DNA of 64,000 nt. Origin: Setophaga petechia (Eukaryota > Chordata > Aves > Passeriformes > Parulidae). A program made the position numbers and the translations under genes. Below, in pieces: positions 12,801 to 24,800 of this stretch. A model generated the notes under the pieces. The model had not been told where the DNA came from and made no database searches. It saw only the letters and a program-made list of their open reading frames with translations. The stretch is from positions 797,501 through 861,500 of the forward strand of contig JANCRA010000066.1 in the NCBI GenBank assembly GCA_024362935.1, read 5' to 3'. How positions within the stretch are numbered: position 1 is the stretch's first letter; each line of letters begins with the position of its first letter.

Positions 12801-15800
12801 CAGATCCCAGGCTTGTTATTTTTCAGGGTTGTGGTTTGTAAAATACACACACACATTGATTACTAGGTTCTTGAGACACCCCATCATCACCATCAGAAAT
12901 GTGTCATGTTCCACAGTGCCTTGTCTGTTGGATGCAGAGGAGAGAGTGTAGTGATCATGGGTGGTAAAGGAGAGCAGGGGTAAAAGGAGAAATATCTCCT
13001 CTTTTTCTGCAGAGGAAACCTAGGACATTGCTGAACCCAGCACCCACCTCTCCAACAACCAGTACCCCAGAGCCAGACACAAGCACTGTGCCCCAGGACG
13101 CTGCTACAATCCCCAGCTCTGCCATGCAGGCTCCCACAGGTAAGGAGGGGCTTGGACCACGTTCTTGACAGGATTGCACAGTTAGGAGCTGCAGCAGGCA
13201 GGCAGCAACACCCTGAGAGTCCCATTTCTGCCTAAGCCTGTAACCCAGCAATCCTTGCCACTCCAGAGAGGCTGGCCTGAGAGAGGCACGTGAGTCCAGA
13301 GCAGCTGTTCATTTATCTTTCTATTGGAAATAATGAAGTAGGAAGGTTGCAAGGCCACCTGTTGAGTGCAAGGACCCCATTCCCCTGCATGCTGGTGACT
13401 CCACAGCTCTCCAGACACATTTGTGGTCCATTGTGCCCCGGGGTGTGCAGCACCCTTGTGAGTCCCACACCATGCAAGGCACAGCTGCTGGAACTGCACA
13501 AGGGGCAGAGGAGGTGCTGAAGGTCTGTGATCTGCCCAGCTCCAGCCTGGATATCAAGGCTCACAGGGACAGGAGGGAATAGGGGTGGAGAAGGAGCAAG
13601 CAGTGAAGAATCTATGCACTGCTACAGCTGAGGATGAATCTGGTCAGAAAAGTCTAATGCAAAGCTGCTTTGGACATGTTGAGTCAAGCACTGGATACGG
13701 GCTGAGCCCTCTGTTTGCCCAGAATGTAATTGGCCAGTTTTCAGAGGAACCTAAAGAAGCCAGTTTCCCTAAAAAGGAAAAGCTGTGGGAACCCTTAGAA
13801 AGTGGAGGCTGCATTCCTTCTTTCCCTCTGAACATCACAGCCACCTTACCTGGCTGGCATGGAAAGCACTCTGCAGGCTGACTGCAGGGGAGAGCATGGG
13901 AGAAACAGCAGCAGTTTGGAAGGTGAGCTTGAGGCAGGAAGATTCTGGAGGGGATTCCCCTCTAGAAGTGGCTCCACTGTGAGGATGCAGTCAGGCATTC
14001 GTGGTGGATTCCACTTTGTCAGTGATTGGACAGTCTTAATATCTCAGCATCTCTCAGGTTGGATTTTAGGCATCTGTTTCTTGCTTTCTTGAGTGGGTTA
14101 ACAGCAAACACATTTCTCATCTTGGCAGTTTGCATTTACTTGAACAAGAACGGCAGCACTGGGCCCCACCTAGACAAGAAGAAAGTTCAGCAGCTGCCAG
14201 ACCATTTTGGACCAGCTCGAGCTTCTGTTGTCCTGCAGCAAGCAGTACAGGCCTGCATTGATTGTGCTTATCATCAGAAAACAGTCTTCTCCTTCTTAAA
14301 GCAAGGCCACGGGGGAGAGGTCATCTCAGGTGAGAACGGGCCCGCAGCACTCGGCCTCCAGAGAGGTTGCTGCAAGAATGCTCTCGTTGGAAGATGTCTG
14401 TCCTGAAGCTCGCTGCAGCCACAGGCCAGGGGCAGACAGAAGAGTTCTGTCTTCTCTTTCTTGCCACACTTGTGTGTCAGTGAAGCAACAGCTGGCGGCT
14501 GACTCAAAGCGGAGCAGTTCCCATGGCCCACGGGCACAGCTGCTGGAGCAGGCAGTGCTCAGCGCTGGCACCAGCCTGGGCAGCAATCCTGCCAGCCCTG
14601 GGAAGAGCCACAGCAGGGGGGATGCCACAGCTCCTCACGGAAAGACAAGAAATAGCCCGGGTTTTATTTCTCCTGTAAGCCCGTGCCTAGCTGGATCTGC
14701 AGGCCCCTCCTGGAATCTTTTCCGTTCCCTCGGACGCGGCTGCCCCAGCCCCGTGCTGGGTGCAGCAGGCTGGTCCTGGCCTGCCCTGGCAGAGGAAGGC
14801 TTTGTTGGCTCTGAGAGCCCAAAGATGCTGAGATCCAGGAGCTGCCTGTGCGGCCCTGGGCGTAGCCTCCCGCCCTGGCGGGGGGTTCACGTGTTGGGCT
14901 CTGTTTGTTTCTGTCTCCAGCTGTGTTTGATCGGGAACAGCACACTCTGAACCTGCCAGCAGTTAACAGTATCACCTACGTCCTCCGCTTCCTGGAGAAG
15001 CTGTGCCACAATCTGCGCAGTGACAACCTCTTTGGGAACCAGCCTTTCACTCAGCACAGCCACATGCAGCGCTCTCACCAGTACGACCACGACAGGTATC
15101 TACCAGGTAGGAGCTGGGGGGGGTGGCACTGTAGGGACCCAGGTTTGATCTCTAGCTCAGAAGGCAGGCTCCTGTTCCAGAGCCCTCTCCCAGGGTTCAT
15201 TACATCACACCCAGTGTCTGTACGTGCCCACAGGGCTCTTGTTGTGTAGGTTCCAGTTGCATTTTCTGCCTGTCGGTTTGGTTTCCATCTCCGCTGGAGG
15301 TTTCCGCTCATCCGTGCTGTCTCCTTGTCTTCCCTCCTCCCCTCGTCCCCCAGTCCTTCCCACTTCCTGTGATCTGATTGTGGTGACTTCATCCAGCTAG
15401 GAATTCAGGTGAAAGACTGCAGGAGAAGGGACAGTGATAACATGCAGCAAGTAAGCTGCAATTAGAAATGGATTAAAGCAGAGTGGTTTCCACACTGGCC
15501 GTGGATCTGCTGGCATCAGCCAGGGCATCCAGCCCTGGTAACAACGTGGGGTTCCTGTTCAGGGGTGATGCCTGTGCTCAATCTGAGGCAGGGGTGGTTT
15601 TGTTTTCCTTGGCATGGCATTGAAGCAGCTCCAGCTCACCGCAGCAGACAGCTCATGCCACAGTGCAGATTATCAGGCTGCAAAACTGCTCTGAAGTAGA
15701 AGCAGTGGAAAACAGGCCCAGCAGTCCCCCCACAGTGCTGGGCAGTGGCAGCAGGCCTGGGGTGATGGCTGCCCACAGGCTGTCTGGGGGTTCTGGGGAG

Positions 15801-18800
15801 CTCCTGCTCCAGGAATGTCAGTTGTGGAGAGGATCAAAGCTGTCTGCACCCTCTTTGGTGGCTGACAAGTGCTGATCTCCTCTCCTGTCTTGCTTTCTTT
15901 CCCCTCTAGTCAGCAAATAGCTGTTGTGTTGTTTGAGGTCTTTCCAAAGTTAATCCTTTGCATAATTATGGTTCTGGCAAGAAAAGCAAAAGTTGTATGA
16001 ATGTAAAAGGATGGGCACTTGGGAAGAACTGTTGAAGGAGAAGTTGCTGAGCATGAGGTGAAGGAGCAACAGTCAAATGCCACAGTGCTTTTCATTGCAC
16101 CTCACAAAGATTCATTGCACCTCACAAAGCACCTTAGGCAGAGTCTAGAGAGCAAGAGGACCTTCCCATCCTCTGCTTCCTCCTGCCTGGAGCCAGCAGG
16201 GCCAGGAGCAGAGGAGCTGTAGGGTATGCAAGGACAGGAGCAGCATGAGTAGTTACTGAGACTGGAGGCTTTCTCCTGAGGAACCCTCAATAGAAGAAAT
16301 CCCCCTGTTTCAGTACCCTGTCATCATGAGAGAGAGCAAAACCTGAGTAAGAGGGAAAGCACCCAGCTCTGGACATGGATCAGCTCACACACAGAGTTTC
16401 CAGCCTCCATGAGAGTTGGGCTGCTGGGCAGAGTGGAAAAGTAGAAATCAGAATTCAGGGAAACTCAGGCAGAGTACCAGATCTGCCACAATGCTGTGAT
16501 GTGCCCATCCTGAGCTCTGATTCAGAGTGTTTGCAGCACTTAAAGAAAAACTAACCACAGTCAGAGGTGTGACAGCACCTAGTCCTGCAGTTCATCCTGA
16601 GCTCTGAGCTTCCTGGGCATCTGCTCATGGAACCTTTCTCAGGCACCTGAAAGAAGGTGATAACCTAATCTATAGTGCCTCTGGTGAGGGCAGGGAAACA
16701 GTGCTGGTGATTTTGGGAAGTTTGAGCTGGTCATGGAGGAATGAGGGTGGAGTTGTACATCCTTCACTCACACCAGGTGTCAAAGCTGCTGTGGTCTCAC
16801 ACTGAGCTCTGCATGTCCTGCCTTGTTTCCTCTGCAGGACAGGAATGTGTTGTGTGGGGCTGGTTCCTCCAGCAAACAGCCACTGGCTGGGGCTGGAGCT
16901 GGTCTGAGTTCCCAGGACAAAGGGGCTTTGCAGGAGCACCCTGGGGTGCCATGGAGAGTTGGGGTGTGTGCCTGGGGCAGAGGGAAGGTCTGCAGTGTCC
17001 TTAGCTCAGCAGTGTGCTGCCATTCTGACTGACAAATGGAAATAAGGAGGAGCAGACTGAGTTGTGCATCAGGAGCAGCCCTTTGCAGTTCACAGCTCCA
17101 TGAACATGATGGGACCTGGAGCTGTCTGAAAACACAGGCCTGGAGGGACCTTGTGGGCCACAGAGCCCTGGCTCCTGCTGCTGCAGCCCCACAGCACGTG
17201 GAGTTTCTTGGATTTATTCTGGAGCTGTGGATTTTGCTTTTTCACTGGAGACTGCTCCAGGGTTTTATGCTGAGATTTTAGAAACTATGTTGTAATTTCC
17301 AGCCTTAATTTATTCTTGGGCAACTTGGTGTCTGTGTCTCCTGGTCTTAATATTGTCTTTTAGCTTAACTTGCTTCTCTTTCTTCTGGAAGTAGTTGCAG
17401 AGCAGTTGTAGCCCTCAGGGGAGTTCATATTTTCTGCTTTTTGCTCTCTTCAGACAGTGTTGGTTTGACCCAAACTTCATGGGGTGGCCAGAGTGGCCCC
17501 CAGCACTGTGGGGAGGAGCTCATGGGGACCTGGTGCCACAGCACTGCCACCACCATGGTGACAGGAGATGTCTCTGCAGTCACTTGGAGCCCCTGTGTCC
17601 TTGTACCAGGTGGTGATCAGCCTGTCCTGGTCACATCAACTGTTCTTCTGTCCTTCTCATCACTGGTGTCACCTGCAGGTCACATGGGACAGTGCTGCAA
17701 GTGCACATCTGGATTTGGCTGCTGGATTTTCCTCCTTGTTGGTTCTTGGTTATATATATATAAAATATAGATATATCTCCTTCCTGCCTGATTTTAAATG
17801 CTGCTTTGTCTGACCTGACATGGGAAGACATCAGCAGATTTCATTGATAAATCTCCTAAATTTCTGCCAAAGTTATTGCAGTTATTAAATGACCCTGGGC
17901 TCAGGGGTGATCCTCAGGCAGATTCACTGCCAGTCTCATGTTCCTTCTCAGTGTGCTGCCAACAGCTTTACCTCTCAAATCACATTTCTGTGCATAGAAC
18001 AGGGCTCCTGGTAATTCATGTTGTGTCTCAGCTGGCTCTGTGTGTAACATCTTGCTGAATTCCAGGTATGTGAGGTTGATTCTCTTCTCTCATGTGATGG
18101 ATCAGGATTTCCCATCTCAGGGAGGCTGTTGGGTTGGCCTCCTCTGATGAGCACCTGCCATAGAATGTGCCCTGTGTGTTTCCTGCCCCTTCCCTCAGAG
18201 CCTGCCACAAGCCTTGTGGTGCTGCTGAGGTCAGGCATGGGCATTTTATTGTAAAAATCATTTTCTCCACCTATTTTTTCAAATATTGGCACCACATTTC
18301 AAGTGACTGTCAGTAACTCAGTGCTGAGTTTGTTAGGATTTACTGCAGCAGACCAAGAGTTTCAGGTGCACTGGCATTCTTGGCTTCCTCTGCACCCTTA
18401 AGTCTCCAGTTTGAGGACATTCAGTTGTCTGACTTAGTCAGTGGTGGATGTTTTAGTTTCTGCCCTGTTTCTTTTATCCTTAGAGCCTTGCCCCAGTGCT
18501 CAGCATGGCTGCAGCTGGAAGGGAATCCCAGAATGATCTGGGTTGGGAGAGACCTTAAAGCTCCTCTCATTCCACTCCCTGCCATGGCAGGGACACCTCC
18601 CACTGTGCCAGGTGCTGCCAGCCCCAATGTCCAGCCTGGCCTTGGGCACTGCCAGGGCTCCAGGGGCAGCCACAGCTGCTCTGGGCACCCTGTGCCAGGG
18701 CCTCCTCACTCTCATGGAAGACTTTTCTTCCATAAATCCAGTCTACAGTATTTCAGCATACTTGGTGTCTGTGTCTCCTGGTCTTAATATTGTCTTTTAG

Positions 18801-21800
18801 CTTGACTTGGTTCTCTTTCTCCTGGAAATAGTTGCAGAGCAGTTGTAGCCCTCAGTGGAGTTCATTTGTTCACTGCTTTTTGCTCTTCTCAGACAGAGTT
18901 GGTTTGACTTAAACTCCTGACACACTGAGTGCAGGTGGGTGTCACAGGTGCATCAACACCTGAGCCAGGTGTGCTCTGCAGCCAGGGAGGAGGGGCCAGT
19001 GCAGGCAGTGCAAGGTGCATTGTCCTAAATGAGAAGCCCTAATTAGGAGTGGGCTGAAAGATGAGGTGGGTGGCTGTCACTGCTCATGAAGGTGGCCATG
19101 CTGATGACCCTGGGGGGCCACAGCACCATCAGGCACAGCAGCTGAGCTGCTCTTCCCCCCAGGGCAGGGGAGGTGGAATATCCCTCCCAGCTGTGCTGTC
19201 ATTTGGACACAGCCCTTCTCACCTTTCTGCACAGTGTCCCCTCACTCTGTTCCTCTGTAGCTGGAACACAGGCCCACCTTTGCCTTTGCACTGTCTCAAA
19301 ACACAGAATGAGTTAAAAACCTCCCTTCATCCCTGCACTCCCCATCCTGAGGTGCACAGCCTCCTTTTATCCAAGGAAATGATCTGCTTGTTCTCAGCAT
19401 CTTTCTCAAAGTGAGCATTTATCCACTGAGATTTGGGGTCCTTCCCTCTCAGATTATTTCCTCTTTGAGGATACACATTCATGAGGTTTATGTCATTTTT
19501 GGACTGAAGACATTTTCCATTTATTCCTGGTAATCTAAGTACAGCTCTGTCTGCTACTCCATTTCTTTATTTTCTTAAAACTTGTCCTTTAAAAACGGAA
19601 TTCTGTTTTTGCTTTATCCTCTCATTAATTTACACCAACCTCACTTCTGATTTCTGGGATTAACTCCTATAACCTGACCTGTTGTGTTTGCATTACTTCT
19701 AACATCAACCACTTTTTTAAAAAGCCCAAACCAAAACCTGTTGAAAAAACCTTTGTAAAGCATCACCTTGTGTTGTGGTTCTGTGGCTGTTGAGTGAAGA
19801 AGGTTGTGCAGTTTGACTCAGGGCTATGCAGAGACATTACCAAGAGGAACATTACCATGTTCCACTCTGGGCAGTGAGGGGGAATTGTCCTGAGGATGGA
19901 ATTTGTTTTCCTGGCAATGTCACAGTGATTTTGGGTGATTTGGAGTCCCAGGCTCTCAATGCAAGCAGCTTTTTCATTTCCCTGAAGGATATTGATTGAA
20001 CAGGAACCTTCTCTACCTTTATGTTTCTCCTTAACCACCTCAGTTGTGCCCATCTGGTGCTTCCTCCACCTGTACCTCTGTTTGTTGGGCACTGTGCATC
20101 TCCCTGGTGTCCCTCCCCGCCGTCCCTGTCACCCCTCCTGCCCGGTGCCAGCCCTCAGGGCTGCTCTGGGCTGCTGGTGGCTCCTGGCATTTGTGCAGAG
20201 CATCTCACCCCTCTGTGCCCACCCCAGAGCTCTCAGGGTGGCTGGAGGGCCCAGCTGGCACCTGCTGGCCTGTGTGGGACAGCAGGAGGGGTCACCTGAG
20301 CTGGGACAGGCTCTGCCGCCCCTGTGTCACTCACCTGGCTGCTGTCCCCATCAGTGTCAGTGCTTCCATTCCTTGTCCATCCACCACTGACCCTCTGTGT
20401 GCAGAGCTGTCCCAGCCCATGGCAGTGTCCTGTCTGCTGGGCAGCATGGGCACAGTCCCATCCTGGGGCAGTGCCATGGCAGTGTCCTGTCTCTGGGCAG
20501 GATGGGCACAGTCCCTTCCTTGGGATGAGTTTGGAGAGGAGCAGTGACAGTGCAGGGACAGTGCCACGGCAGTGTCCTGTCTCTGGGCACAGTCCCATCC
20601 TTAGGATCCCTTTGGAGAGGAGCAGCAGTGACAGTGCCTGGGGGCTCCATGGAGGGGGCAGATTGAAAATGGGAGTAGGGTTTAATCCAGCACTGGGTAT
20701 GGTAGAGGAGTTGCAAATCATCCAAGGTTTGTTTGCCAGTGCAGACAGGGCAGTGCCATGGCAGTGTCCTGTCTCTGGGCAGGATGGGCACAGTCCCATC
20801 CTTGGGATCAGTTGGGAGAGGAGCAGCAGTGACAGTGCCTCCATGGAGGGGGCAGATTGAAAATGGGAGTAGGGTTTAATCCAGCAACACAGAGGAGTTG
20901 CAAATCATCCAAGGTTTGTTTGCCAGTTGTCCAAGGGTTGTGTGCATCTGACAGTGGGATCAGCAGGAATTGTGTGGGATGAGCCGTGAGGAGAAACGGA
21001 ATTAAGCCAATAATTTGGGTGAAATATGGCAAAACATGGCTAAGATTCTTTTTTAGTTTTCTCACCACCCTTTTTCTCTGATAAAACCTGCAAACTGTGC
21101 TCTGTTAAGCCCTGCCAGATGTGCTGGATTGCAGCTGGAGCAGGTGGTGGGTGCCCAGGCTGGCAGTGCACACAGGGCTCAGGGGACTCTGGCAGGACTG
21201 CATTTCCCAGGATGTCTCCACTCCTAAAGAAATCCCCAGGTGTGATGGTGTTCACAGGGACAAGGGAAGAGATGAGAATCTTGACTCCATGTTTCAGAAG
21301 GCTGATTTATTATTTTATGATATATATTATATTAAAACTATACTAAAAGAATAGAAGAAAGGATTTCATCAGAAGGCTGGCAAGGAAAGAAGTGGAATGA
21401 TAACAAAAGCTTGTGATTCTCAGAGAGTCTGAGCCAGCTGGACTTTGATTGGCCATTAATTAAAAACAACCACATGAAACCAATCAAAGATCTGTAAAAA
21501 AAACCTGTATCATTCCACAGCAGCAGATAGTCATTGTTTACATTTTGTTTCTGAGGCCTCTCAGCTTCTCAGGAGAAAAATATTAGCAAGAGGATTTTTC
21601 ATAAAATATCATGGCTACACCCATGTTTCAGTACCCTGTCATCATGAGAGAGAGCAAAACCTGAGTGAGAGGGAAAGCACCCAGCTCTGGACATGGATCA
21701 GCTCACACACATTTTCCTGTGTCCATGAGAGGTCAGTGCCAGGAGCTGGCCTGCTGGGCAGAGTGGAAAAGTAGAAATCAGAATTCAGGGAAATGCAGAG

Positions 21801-24800
21801 CACCAGATGTGCCACGATGCTGAGACCTGCCCAATCCTGAGCTCTGATTCAGAGTGTTTGCAGCACTTAAATTAAAACTAACCACAGTCAGAGGTGTGAC
21901 TAAAGAGGGCTTGTTCTCTTTTCCTAGACAGAAGCAGTTCCTTAGACGGCTCTCTGCAGGCACCGGGCCGGGGTTCAAAGCGCTTTTCCCAAGACCCCCC
22001 TCCATACAGTGCTCCTCTGTCCCCCAAGTTACCAAAGAATGACCGTCACCCCTTGGAAGGTGAGCACAGCGTGTCTGTTCCCAAAGCTGCCTGTCCAGAG
22101 CCCTGTGCTGGCTGCTGCAGGCTCACACCTGCCCTGCCAAACCCAGCTCTGGCTGCAGGAGCTGCTTGGCTTGTCCCTGGCGTGGGTTGTGCTTGGTGTT
22201 CCAGAGGGGAGTGGATGAGTGTTGGGATCTCTGCTGCTCACAGTGACCCCAAGAAGAGTTTGAAAATCCCTTTTCCAAGCCTGGCACTTGAAGAAGGAGT
22301 CAGAGCTCTTCATTTCTCAGTCTCAGGGTTGTTTATTGTATCTTATTTTTAAAAAATTTTCTCCTGTCCTGCTGAGGTCCATCCAGCAGGACAGTCCAGG
22401 CACTCTGCCTGCCCCCAGGGCAGTGTTATGTCTTTATACTAAAAACTACATGTACAATGTTTACAATTGCTTCCCAATACCTATCACCTATGTTAGACAG
22501 TGAGCTTCTACTCTAAACCCATCTGTAAGTGCCACCATCACAGCAGAAGATGGAGGCCAAGAAGAAGGAGGACAGGACACACCTAGATCACTCCATCTTG
22601 CCCCCCTGAACCCCCATTCTGAAAACCCCAAAATTCCACATTTTCACCCTGTGATAGTGATTAATTCACCATCATTCTATTCAAACTCTTGCGGCTTGTA
22701 ACTCCTCACACAAAGCTGGTAATTGTTTCCAGCCCTTGGGGTGGTGTTAGTTTTTTATACTATGAATTACATGTACTTTATTTACAATTACTTCCCAATA
22801 CCTATCCCCTATGTTAGACAGTGAGCTTCTGCTCTAAACCAATCCCAAAGTGCCACCATCACAGCAGAAGATGGAGGCCAGGAAGAAGAAGGAGAAAGGC
22901 TGGACACACCCAGATCCCTCCATCTTGCCTCCTGAACCCCCATACCAAAAACCCCAAAATCTACTTTTCCAACTCATGATAACTTCACTATTATCCTACC
23001 TAAATTGTTGTGGCTTGCTGATCTTTATCTAATGTTGGTGATTTGCTCCACCATAATCAAACCCACAGGTGTTTTGGGCTCTGTGCCAAGGGTCTCTGAG
23101 CCCCCTGGCAGGGGTCCTGGCCTTCCTGGACAGCCAGAGGGGTGTCCTGGGTCCTGACACATGAGCTGCTCTGTGGTGAGCCAGATTCCCCACACTGATG
23201 TGTCAGGCATGTGGAATGCAGCAGGAATTCCTTCTAAGCCTGACAGGCATCATCTCACACTGTCTAATCTGGTTTAGTTTTCCTCTCTGTGCATGGGATT
23301 AACAGTGCTCAAACTGCCCAGCTGCCTCAATCTGATTTGTGGATTTTTTCCCTGAGGGTTTGCTGCAGCCTGTTGTACAGATGCTGATGTGCAGCTGTAC
23401 CCCAGGAATTTGCTGCCCTTTCCCAGGATCTCATCTTGTTGCTCACTGGAGCAGCTGGGGGGTGTCACTGGCTCCACACCATTCCCATCCCACTGCTGCT
23501 CCTTCCCACAGTCCCTTGGATGCCACTGGTGCAGAAGCAGGAATTACCACTTTTATTCCTTACTAAGCACAGGGACACTTAAAACCCTTCACAGCTGGGA
23601 TGCAAGTCAGCAGCAGAATTCATCTTCCCAGTAAGAGGCAAAGTTTTCCTAGTTCATTTATCATGAACTCAGTTATTTTAGCTGTGGGATCCATAGGTGA
23701 CCTTTGCATGCACATGTGGGAGATTTCCAGAATATCCAGGCAGCTGGAGGACTCCCTGAACTGAGTAATCTTCAATAAATACCCTCCCACTTTGTACTGA
23801 ACTACTTCATAAACCCTTCCTAATGCAGACTGAAGATTTCATCTTACTGGGCTTTTAATTAATGGATGGTGAAGTCTGCCAGCATGTTAGTCACAATTCT
23901 TGTGACTGAAATCCCTGAAAAATTGCTGGAGACTCCTGGGCAGACTCCCAGTTCAGTGGCTTCATGCTCTGTTGCTGTCCCTTTAGAATGCCCATTTCCC
24001 TGGTTTTGCTGGGTGTGAGTGCCAGCCTGGCACCACTGTGGCTGGTTTTGATCTGTGTCCATCACTGTGTCCTGTGCTCTCCAGGATCACTGACCCTGCC
24101 TCTGACACTGAACTTGCCCAGAGCAGCTGTGGCTGCCCCATCTCTGGAAGTTTCCAAGGCCAGGTGGACACTGGGGCTGGGAGCAGCCTAGGACAGTGGG
24201 AGGTGTCCTTGCCATGGCAGGGGTGGCACTGGATGGGCTTTAAGGTCCTTCCCAACCCAACCCATTCCATGGCTCTCTGCTGGACAGTTTCTAGTGGCCT
24301 CCTTATCTGCAGTGATTAAAGCTGTACACTTGTCACAGAGCTGCTGTGTGGCACTGCCTCATCTATTCCAGCATCTTGACAGGTCAGAAACTGTCCCCAG
24401 AGTCCCCTCCTGTTCCTCACCTCCAAATGGGAGCTGTTCTCCTTGATGCATCAGCCACTGCATTTGGTAATTGCTGGCACAGCCCAGCCCCTCCTCCTGC
24501 CCCAGCAGGTGGGACATGCAGTGTTCAGCCTGATCCTGAAGAGCTGGTTTGCCCCAAAGGTTCAGATGCCTTGGTTGGGTGGTGAATGTTGCCCACTCTG
24601 TATTGTCAGTGAGGAGGGAAGGCTTCCATAATGGGTAATTCCAAGGAGGAGCCTTCATTAGGCTCCTACAAGATTGATTCTTACTCTGCTTCAAAGTCTG
24701 TTCAGTTATCCCTTGGCCTTTGAGTGGGTTGTGCCATCTGGATACCAGAATTCTCCAGCCTCTGCCAGAGAAACACAGACAAGTGGGCAGGAGGTGTGTC

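Larger units (their letters stand above)
15107..21927 (+). other. SCMH1 intron (6.8 kb)
   Basis: It holds both copies of two intronic duplications, one CR1 fragment, the 190-bp-period repeat and the family A solo LTR. No exon was found before 21,928. Confidence 0.75.

Noticed and set aside
14330..14950. 206-codon open frame beginning at the SLED intron donor
   Set aside because: It spans the intron between the two SLED halves in a different frame from the protein. True read-through from the exon meets a stop at about 14,404. GC-rich intronic DNA explains the openness.
21241..23161. retroviral genes attached to the LTRs
   Set aside because: No gag, pol or env remnant was seen next to any LTR in the window; all appear to be solo LTRs.
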